19,888 nucleotides of DNA from an uncultured Clostridia bacterium (GTDB lineage Bacteria; Bacillota; Clostridia; UBA1381): positions 1 through 19,888 of the forward strand of contig CAJTUY010000034.1 of the NCBI GenBank assembly GCA_910579415.1. The letters run 5' to 3'. Within the stretch, counting starts at the first letter, position 1. Every line of letters starts with the position of its first letter. The position numbers and the translations under genes are program-made. The notes under the pieces are model-generated. The model was not told the origin of the DNA. It saw nothing but the letters and a program-made list of their open reading frames with translations, and searched no databases. Below, piece by piece: positions 14,433 to 19,888 of the stretch.

Positions 14433-14663
14433 TTATTTAATGATAAACTTATCAAGTTCTTCCATAAATTTCTCACAGTCGTCTGTATGTACCTCAACCT
14501 TAATAGGCTTTGACAAATCCAAACTGAAAATACCCATAATTGATTTTGCATCAACAACATATCTGCCTGATGTCAAATCAACGTCGAAATCATACTTGCT
14601 AACGATATTTACGAAGTCTTTTACATCGTTAATAGAGCTTAGTAAGAGATTAAATGTTTTCAT
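14433..14663 (-). CDS. HPr-like protein lacking the active-site histidine
   Basis: A 76-residue protein with the HPr fold pattern. The regulatory-serine segment is kept almost intact: DAKSIMGIFSLDLS, where Ser41 matches Ser46 of HPr, the target of HPr kinase. The GLHARPA segment with His15, which carries phosphate in the sugar PTS, is replaced by INDVKDF, so it cannot act as a PTS phosphocarrier. Crh of Bacillus is a known precedent for an HPr-like protein without His15 that acts in catabolite control; similar His-less proteins are, as I recall, common in Clostridia. It has a strong AGGAGG site and its own promoter, and stands alone. A role with CcpA or in sensing HPr kinase is inference. Confidence 0.85.
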   Translation of the reverse strand: MKTFNLLLSSINDVKDFVNIVSKYDFDVDLTSGRYVVDAKSIMGIFSLDLSKPIKVEVHTDDCEKFMEELDKFIIK

Positions 14664-14719
14664 AATAAATTTCCTCCTTTAATTCGTGTGTATAGCCTAT
14701 TTAACTGCTTACACTTAAT

Positions 14720-14748
14720 ATAATACAACTTTTTCCTTAATTAGTCAA
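14720..14748 (-). promoter_or_regulatory. Sigma-A promoter of the HPr-like gene
   Basis: On the minus strand TTGACT (14743-14748), 17 bp, TATTAT (14720-14725), about 57 bp before the start codon. No terminator for the upstream GNAT gene is visible, so read-through into this gene is possible. Confidence 0.78.
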
Positions 14749-14766
14749 TAGGTAAACGAAAATTTC

Positions 14767-15210
14767 TTATATTTTATCTATTGTCATCTGCCCGTAGGCT
14801 ATTTCCTTAAAACCCATATGCTTATACACATTTATGGCTTTTGGGTTGTCTTTTACAACCTCAAGTCTGAAACGCTTTGCATAACTGTATTTTTCAAATA
14901 CATACTTAAAATATTGTGAAGCAAAACTGCGTCCTCGATATTTATCATCAATATACAAATCAAGTATTTGGACGCATATACCGCCAACCTCAGTTTCGTA
15001 GTAGCATGTTACATATGAAAAACCTGCAATATCATCATTTTCACAAAATACATATCCTGTAAGTATATCATTATCACTTATCGCAGTTTTTATACTCTCT
15101 TTTATTATGTTAAGAGGTATTTCATGGTCAAGAGCATCACTTGAATAAAAAATCTTTGACATTTCAAGCACTTTATCAGCATGGCTGCTTTCCATCCGCC
15201 TAATTTCCAT
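14767..15210 (-). CDS. GNAT-family N-acetyltransferase
   Basis: A 147-residue single-domain acetyltransferase that would move an acetyl group from acetyl-CoA to an amine. The acetyl-CoA-binding motif A is visible at about 83-100 (DLYIDDKYRGRSFASQYF; RGRSFA is a version of R-x-x-G-x-G/A) and motif B at 122-134 (NPKAINVYKHMGF). The acceptor is unknown. Its ATG lies one base after the stop codon of the activase, and the last two Gly codons of the activase supply its GGAGG site, so it is translationally coupled to the diol dehydratase operon. It could modify one of those proteins or detoxify a product, but nothing in the sequence shows this. Confidence 0.88.
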   Translation of the reverse strand: MEIRRMESSHADKVLEMSKIFYSSDALDHEIPLNIIKESIKTAISDNDILTGYVFCENDDIAGFSYVTCYYETEVGGICVQILDLYIDDKYRGRSFASQYFKYVFEKYSYAKRFRLEVVKDNPKAINVYKHMGFKEIAYGQMTIDKI

Positions 15211-15211
15211 T

Positions 15212-16003
15212 TTATCCTCCTATCTGACATTCAAGACCTGACTTATTAGCTGTCTCCAACAATATTTTCATATATTTATCAGGTATAAGATCCACTCCGT
15301 CAAGAGCATACGGTCTGCCAAGTCCATCATATTTTCCCTGTCCTAATCTGTGGTAAGGAAGCAAGTGAAGTTTTCTGACTCCGGGCAATGATGCTGCAAA
15401 TTCAGCAATATCATATATTTCTTCGGGAGTGGCATTGAAAGTAGGTATCACAGGCACTCTTACAGTTAAATTCACCTTGCCGCTTTCTGCGATTTTACGT
15501 GCATTTTCCAATATCAATTCATTGGACTGGGTTGTAAATTCTTTATGTTTTGTACTATTCATATGTTTAATATCCATAAGTACATAATCAAGATATGGCA
15601 AATACCGTTCAATTGTTTCCCACTTGGCAAAGCCGGTAGTTTCAATTGCCGTATTTATTCCGCTGTCTTTACAGGCATGTAATAAATGTGGCGCAAAATC
15701 AGGCTGTAACAATGCTTCTCCTCCTGACAGTGTAACACCTCCGCCACTTCTGTTATAATAGAATACATCCTGTAAAATCACCGGCATAATGTCCTCTACT
15801 GAAACATCTGTACCCATTATTTTTTCTTTTCCTTCAAACATCATGGGTTGTATGTCAAATTCCTGTGATTCCGGATTGCAGCACCAACGGCATCTCAATG
15901 CACAGCCTTTTAAAAATATAATAGTACGTATTCCGGGACCATCGTGGATAGAATATTTTTGAATATCAAATATTCTGCCCCTTGCTTTTAAATAGTTTTC
16001 CAT
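15212..16003 (-). CDS. Glycyl radical enzyme activating protein (radical SAM), short form
   Basis: A radical-SAM activase that should place the glycyl radical on the neighbouring dehydratase. The 263-residue product has FDIQKYSIHDGPGIRT, the cluster motif CALRCRWC (Cys34, Cys38, Cys41), CNPESQ, the SAM-binding GGGVTLSGGEALLQ, and a C-terminal LLPYHRLGQGKYDGLGR, all typical of PflA-like activases. Compared with the glycerol dehydratase activase of Clostridium butyricum (about 300 residues), the cysteine-rich insert for two extra [4Fe-4S] clusters after CNPESQ is missing; only about 20 unrelated residues are found there. It starts 23 bp after the dehydratase gene, with GGAGGA upstream, and is coupled to the GNAT gene. 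Confidence 0.93.
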   Translation of the reverse strand: MENYLKARGRIFDIQKYSIHDGPGIRTIIFLKGCALRCRWCCNPESQEFDIQPMMFEGKEKIMGTDVSVEDIMPVILQDVFYYNRSGGGVTLSGGEALLQPDFAPHLLHACKDSGINTAIETTGFAKWETIERYLPYLDYVLMDIKHMNSTKHKEFTTQSNELILENARKIAESGKVNLTVRVPVIPTFNATPEEIYDIAEFAASLPGVRKLHLLPYHRLGQGKYDGLGRPYALDGVDLIPDKYMKILLETANKSGLECQIGG

Positions 16004-16026
16004 ACTTTCCTCCGCAATGTCCGGTA

Positions 16027-18558
16027 TCAGGCATTAAATGCCTGTTCTGTACGGTTAATAATATCATCCTGTAAAGAACGCGACAGTGTTGTAAACAGTG
16101 CGCTGTATCCTGCCACGCGTACTACAAGCGACTTATAATTCTCCGGATGCTTTTGTGCGTCTAAAAGTGTTTCCTTGCTTACAACATTAAACTGCATATG
16201 CATTCCCTTCTGGTCAAAAAACGCGCGTATATATGCAGCAAAATTCTGCAACCCTTCCATACCGCTTAATGCTGATGGATGAAATTTCTGATTATACAAC
16301 GTTCCATTTGACGCAATCGCATGGTCAAGTTTTGCAACAGAATTAGCCGCCGCTGTCGGTCCAAGCCTATCCGAACCGCTTCTCGGTCCTACGCCATCGG
16401 CAATTGGAGTGTTTGCTAATCTTCCATCCGGAGTTGCTCCTGTCTGTTCACCAAGCGGTACGTTGGCTGATACCGGATAAAGTCCTGCGTGGAAAATACC
16501 ACCGCGCGGATTTTTATAATTCTGAAGTTCCTTTGTATAAACATATGCGACATCACGCGCAAACAAATCAATTTCCTCTACGTCATTTCCATACTTCGGC
16601 AAATCATCAATCATATTGAGAAGCTTGTCATATCGAACAATATCCTCCTGAGATGATGTACCTTCAAGGAACATTCTGCAAATATCGGCTATCTGTTCTT
16701 TTGTAACAGGCTTATTCATTGAAGCAAGATTGTCTACAACCTCCTGAGTTGCAAGTTTTGCCGCTTTGGGTGTAAGACCTCTGCCGTAATTATGAATGAG
16801 TGCATCTTTAAAATCAGCCATCGAAACAAGCTTTTTATCAAACACAAGTGTTTTTACTGCATACAGACCATCTGTCATATTAGCTATTCCAAATCCCTGA
16901 GGCCCTGTGAAATTATAATGCGCGCCGCCCTCCTGTACTGTTTTGCCTTTTGCTATACAATCATCTACCATTACCGACAGGAATGGAAGCGGACAACGCT
17001 CAGCATGCGCCACGTCAATAGCATTATCAGCATTTACCATCATTCTAATCATATATTTCATCTGAGCTTTATATGCATCATAGAACTCGTCAAACGTCGT
17101 CATCTGAAGCACATCACCGGTTTTAAGACCTACCTGTACTCCCTTATCCATCCCATTTGAAAATACCAGTTCAAGCGGACGGCACATGTTGAAGAATGCA
17201 GCATCATGCCAGCCATCTGTCTTGTGCGGCACCTGAGGTTCAACACAACCGATAATATTATATCCGCGTGCGTCCTCCAGTGTAATGCCCCTGCTCATAA
17301 GCGCAGGAATAATAACCTCATCATTGTAGTACGCAGGAAGACCTATTCCTGTTCTTGTGAGTTCTGCACACTTAATCAAAAATTCATTCGGTGTACCGTT
17401 CCAAATTCTCACTGAAAATGACGGCGCCGGAAGTCTTGTGTGCATTGACGCCTGTATACACAAAAACGACAGGTCATTTGTAGCATCACGGCCATCTTCA
17501 GTCTGACCGCCTGCACAAAGATTCTGAAAAAGGCTATATCCTGCAAAACCCTCTGCTGATGCCGCGTCACGCACCTTGTTAAGGTCATTGAGCTTAATCC
17601 AGATACAATCTAGCAGCTCCTGCGCAAATTCACGCGTGAGAATTCCCTTATTTATATCAGCTTCATAATACGGATACATATACTGGTCAAAACGCCCCGG
17701 AGAAATAGAGTGACCGCTTCCCTCCATCTGTATCAGCATTTGTATAAACCAAAACGACTGACATGCTTCATAGAAGGTTTCTGCTCCGTTTTCAGGCACT
17801 GTGGCACAATTCTTTGAAATTATCAGAAGTTCCTGCTTTCTTGCCGCATCGGTACATTTCTGTGCCATTTCATATGCCAACGCCGCATATCGTCTTGCAT
17901 AGTTTATTGCCGCCCTGCATGATATCAGTGCAGATTCAAGAAATTCATGACGTCTTGCATAATCTGCATCATACACATTACACTTGCTGAGTTGAGCTTC
18001 AATTTCCTCCATATAACCCTTATACCCTATTTTTATAACTTTACCGTAATCTACCGTAAGATGTCCTACACCGTTATAATAATAATTTCCCGGTGTGAAC
18101 ATATTATGCTCAATTGCAAGCTGCGCTTCGGGCGCCATATATGCAGAAGCAAGCTCACTTGTTGTCTTTCCCTTCCAATACGGATAAACCTGCCTTAACA
18201 CTTGTTTGTTTTCCTCTGAAATATGAAACGGGTCGGCTTCACGAAATTCAACTGTATCCAGTTCTGCTTCCAACCACTCATATGAATATTCAGGGAAAAC
18301 CTGACAGCTTCTCGGTGCTTTGGTTGCACTGCCTACGACAAGTTCATTATCGCGTATAGTAATCGGAATATTTTCCAATATATGTTCAAAAGCCAAAGCT
18401 CGTCTTTTAACCAAAGGCAATCCCTCTGTCGCCTTATAACTTTCTGTCAAAAGCACTGCTCTTTCTGTTTCGATTTCGGGCATTTTAGCAAATAAATCAT
18501 CCAAAAGATGCTGAATTCTGTCAGTTTTAGGAATATCTGTTGTATTAAATATCTTCAT
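16027..18558 (-). CDS. Glycyl radical diol dehydratase (1,2-propanediol or glycerol, B12-independent)
   Basis: Eliminates water from a 1,2-diol by radical chemistry, giving an aldehyde. Residues known from glycerol dehydratase are conserved: His166 (GVGHLTVDYGK), His283-Ser284 (GSGHSISPGR), the thiyl Cys438 and Glu440 (IIGCVEPQ), Asp452 fourteen residues after the Cys (GWHDAAFFN), and the radical Gly817 (VVRVAGYSALF). Numbers assume the start at 18558 (843 residues): GAGG is then 7 nt upstream, whereas the ATG at 18564 would touch it. The protein is about 55 residues longer than C. butyricum glycerol dehydratase because of a helical insert near 590-650; this length resembles, as I recall, the 1,2-propanediol dehydratase of Roseburia inulinivorans. 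The Asp and paired His/Ser argue against hydroxyproline dehydratase and pyruvate formate-lyase. No microcompartment genes are nearby. Propanediol or glycerol cannot be told apart here. Confidence 0.9.
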   Translation of the reverse strand: MKIFNTTDIPKTDRIQHLLDDLFAKMPEIETERAVLLTESYKATEGLPLVKRRALAFEHILENIPITIRDNELVVGSATKAPRSCQVFPEYSYEWLEAELDTVEFREADPFHISEENKQVLRQVYPYWKGKTTSELASAYMAPEAQLAIEHNMFTPGNYYYNGVGHLTVDYGKVIKIGYKGYMEEIEAQLSKCNVYDADYARRHEFLESALISCRAAINYARRYAALAYEMAQKCTDAARKQELLIISKNCATVPENGAETFYEACQSFWFIQMLIQMEGSGHSISPGRFDQYMYPYYEADINKGILTREFAQELLDCIWIKLNDLNKVRDAASAEGFAGYSLFQNLCAGGQTEDGRDATNDLSFLCIQASMHTRLPAPSFSVRIWNGTPNEFLIKCAELTRTGIGLPAYYNDEVIIPALMSRGITLEDARGYNIIGCVEPQVPHKTDGWHDAAFFNMCRPLELVFSNGMDKGVQVGLKTGDVLQMTTFDEFYDAYKAQMKYMIRMMVNADNAIDVAHAERCPLPFLSVMVDDCIAKGKTVQEGGAHYNFTGPQGFGIANMTDGLYAVKTLVFDKKLVSMADFKDALIHNYGRGLTPKAAKLATQEVVDNLASMNKPVTKEQIADICRMFLEGTSSQEDIVRYDKLLNMIDDLPKYGNDVEEIDLFARDVAYVYTKELQNYKNPRGGIFHAGLYPVSANVPLGEQTGATPDGRLANTPIADGVGPRSGSDRLGPTAAANSVAKLDHAIASNGTLYNQKFHPSALSGMEGLQNFAAYIRAFFDQKGMHMQFNVVSKETLLDAQKHPENYKSLVVRVAGYSALFTTLSRSLQDDIINRTEQAFNA

Positions 18559-18596
18559 TTTCATACCTCACTCTGTATGTATCTATTTATGATAAT

Positions 18597-18625
18597 AGTA
18601 TACCATATTTTGTGCAAAGTTTCAA
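18597..18625 (-). promoter_or_regulatory. Sigma-A promoter of the diol dehydratase operon
   Basis: On the minus strand TTGAAA (18620-18625), 17 bp, TATACT (18597-18602) with extended TGG before the -10. No clear catabolite-responsive element was seen near it. Confidence 0.78.
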
Positions 18626-18652
18626 TAGTTATATTTATTTTTCTAATTGCTA

Positions 18653-18684
18653 TTGACAAAAAAATACTTTTAGTATAATATAAT
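18653..18684 (+). promoter_or_regulatory. Promoter of the ribD transcript
   Basis: A perfect TTGACA (18653-18658) is followed by overlapping -10 candidates: TATAAT at 18674-18679 (15-bp spacer), TAATAT at 18676-18681 (17 bp) and TATAAT at 18679-18684 (20 bp). Which one is used cannot be settled by eye. Confidence 0.75.
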
Positions 18685-18693
18685 ATATAAGAT

Positions 18694-18822
18694 TATCTTC
18701 GGGGTATGTGAAATTCATAATCGGCGGTGAGCGGTTCATAACCGTAAGTCCGTGAGCCTGATAAAGCAGGCTGATTCGGTGCAATTCCGAAACCGACGGT
18801 AAAGTCCGGATGGGAGAAGGTA
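18694..18822 (+). promoter_or_regulatory. FMN riboswitch (RFN element)
   Basis: The conserved RFN blocks appear in order: TATCTTCGGGG at the 5' side, TGAAATTCATAATCGGCGGT, a variable hairpin (GCGGTTCATAACCG), GTCCGTGAGCCT, TTCGGTGCAATTCCGAA, CCGACGGTAAAGTCCGGATG and the closing GGAGAAGGTA. P1 pairs TATCTTC with GAAGGTA. It senses FMN and lowers expression of the riboflavin genes when the cofactor is plentiful. It lies directly before ribD. Confidence 0.96.
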
Positions 18823-18852
18823 TTTATTTTATAATACTGTATATTATAACTG

Positions 18853-18879
18853 CCCCGAAATTTGTTTCGGGGTGTTTTT
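18853..18879 (+). terminator. Riboswitch expression platform: terminator hairpin that also hides the ribD Shine-Dalgarno
   Basis: CCCCGAAA (18853-18860), loop TTTG, TTTCGGGG (18865-18872), then TGTTTTT up to the ATG at 18880. GGGGTG in the right arm is the only plausible Shine-Dalgarno for ribD. The left arm can pair instead with TTCGGGG at 18698-18704 in the aptamer, which gives the alternative ON structure. Confidence 0.8.
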
Positions 18880-19888
18880 ATGCAAAAATATATGTTACAC
18901 GCAATTGAGCTTGCAAAAAAAGGCATAGGTTTTGTAAATCCCAATCCTCTTGTGGGCGCTGTAATTGTGAAGAACGGTACGATTATCGGTGAAGGTTATC
19001 ATGAACGTTATGGCGAATTACATGCCGAACGTAATGCTCTGAAAAATTGTTCCGCATCCCCTAGCGGCGCAGATATGTTTGTAACGCTTGAACCCTGCTG
19101 TCACTACGGCAAAAATCCTCCGTGTACAGATGCCGTTATCGAAAGCGGTATTAAACGAGTATTTGTAGGTTCTTCAGACCCTAATCCTCTTGTTGCCGGT
19201 AAGGGCATACAATTGCTTCGCGACAACGGGATTGAAGTTATTACCGACTTTATGAAACAAGAGTGTGACGCCATAAATAATATTTTCTTTCATTTCATTA
19301 CTACAAAGAAACCTTATGTGTTACTTAAAGCGGCAGTCAGTCTGGACGGTAAAATAGCTGTTTCAAACGGCGATTCAAAGTGGATTACAAATGAATTATC
19401 CCGCGCTCATACACATGAAACACGAAAAAGAGTGTCAGCAATTTTAGTTGGAGTAAATACTGTTCTTGCAGATGACCCAATACTTACTTGCAGGGCTGAA
19501 AATCCGTCAAATCCTATACGGATTATTTGTGACAGCACATTGCGTATTCCTTTAGACTCAAGAATTGTACGTACAGCACGTGATATACCTACTTTTATTG
19601 CAACCGTATCGGCTGACGCAGAAAAAGTTGCACTGCTTAAAGAACAAAATGTGAATATTATACGTACCAATTCAAAAAATAATCAGGTTGATTTGACAGA
19701 TTTAATGCAAATACTCGGGCAGAAAAATATAGACAGTGTACTTATTGAAGGCGGAAGCGAAATCAATGCGAACGCGTTAAAATCCGATATTGTTAATAAA
19801 ATCCAGATTTATATTGCCCCTAAAATTATAGGCGGTGACGGTAAAAATGCGGTTTCTGCATTAAATCTGGACCTTGTCAAAAACGCCG
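18880..19888 (+). CDS. ribD: Bifunctional riboflavin biosynthesis deaminase/reductase RibD (3' end beyond window)
   Basis: Catalyses the second and third steps of riboflavin synthesis: deamination of the pyrimidine from GTP and reduction of the ribose side chain. The N-terminal cytidine-deaminase-like domain has NPNPLVGAVIV, the zinc-ligand HAERNAL, and EPCCHYGKNPPC with the other zinc cysteines. The reductase domain starts about residue 145 (KAAVSLDGKIA, then SKWITNELSRAHTHETR, VGVNTVLADDP, and LIEGGSE). Only 336 codons are in the window, open to the right edge; the family is about 360-370 residues, so about 30 are missing. The ATG at 18880 is the only family-like start and lies right after the riboswitch hairpin. 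ribE, ribBA and ribH usually follow. Confidence 0.95.
   Translation, partial: MQKYMLHAIELAKKGIGFVNPNPLVGAVIVKNGTIIGEGYHERYGELHAERNALKNCSASPSGADMFVTLEPCCHYGKNPPCTDAVIESGIKRVFVGSSDPNPLVAGKGIQLLRDNGIEVITDFMKQECDAINNIFFHFITTKKPYVLLKAAVSLDGKIAVSNGDSKWITNELSRAHTHETRKRVSAILVGVNTVLADDPILTCRAENPSNPIRIICDSTLRIPLDSRIVRTARDIPTFIATVSADAEKVALLKEQNVNIIRTNSKNNQVDLTDLMQILGQKNIDSVLIEGGSEINANALKSDIVNKIQIYIAPKIIGGDGKNAVSALNLDLVKNA

Noticed and set aside
18559..18564. Diol dehydratase start at the ATG at 18564
   Set aside because: Its GAGG would lie one base from the start codon; the ATG at 18558 has the normal 7-nt spacing.

Overview
The window looks like the chromosome of a low-GC anaerobic spore-forming Clostridium-type bacterium (Bacillota, Clostridia; the family cannot be fixed from sequence alone). 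The evidence is oxygen-sensitive enzymes throughout (class III ribonucleotide reductase, pyruvate:ferredoxin oxidoreductase, a B12-independent diol dehydratase with its radical-SAM activase), a spoIIP-lepA pair and an rplS-lepB-rbgA cluster as in Bacillota, strong AGGAGG ribosome binding sites and canonical sigma-A promoters. No insertion sequence, CRISPR array, phage gene or replication origin was seen.

Layout. 1-491 (minus): two broken gene pieces, the interior of a glucuronate isomerase joined to the 5' end of an RraA-like gene. 682-848 (plus): promoter, tRNA-Ser(GGA) and a bidirectional terminator. 852-3998 (minus): operon nrdD-nrdG-dut, which makes dNTPs without oxygen and removes dUTP, with a likely NrdR-type operator in front. 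4238-4474 (plus): small protein, possibly a diverged Spo0E-like phosphatase. 4630-8157 (plus): pyruvate:ferredoxin oxidoreductase, preceded by a second NrdR-box-like palindrome. 8213-8712 (plus): strong promoter, a long structured RNA with its own terminator, then a small DUF6809-like protein. 8746-11757 (minus): spoIIP and lepA, lepA having its own sigma-A promoter. 11838-14373 (plus): rplS with leader, then lepB-rbgA and a PNPOx-fold flavoprotein. 14433-14663 (minus): HPr-like protein without the active-site His. 14767-18558 (minus): operon for a glycyl radical diol dehydratase, its activase and a GNAT acetyltransferase. 18653 to the end (plus): FMN riboswitch and the start of ribD.

How the parts work together. 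Most of the window is ordinary core biology: dNTP supply, pyruvate oxidation, translation and ribosome assembly, protein export, sporulation and riboflavin synthesis. The accessory part is the diol dehydratase operon, which would turn 1,2-propanediol or glycerol into an aldehyde, an electron sink for a sugar-fermenting anaerobe; the broken glucuronate isomerase suggests a lost uronate pathway nearby. The most unusual signals are non-coding: the structured RNA at 8248-8409 with two sets of mutually exclusive pairings, the shared palindrome before nrdD and the pyruvate oxidoreductase gene, three 11-bp-phased TTGTTA repeats between nrdD and the small Spo0E-like gene, and a riboswitch platform in which one hairpin is both a terminator and a Shine-Dalgarno lock.
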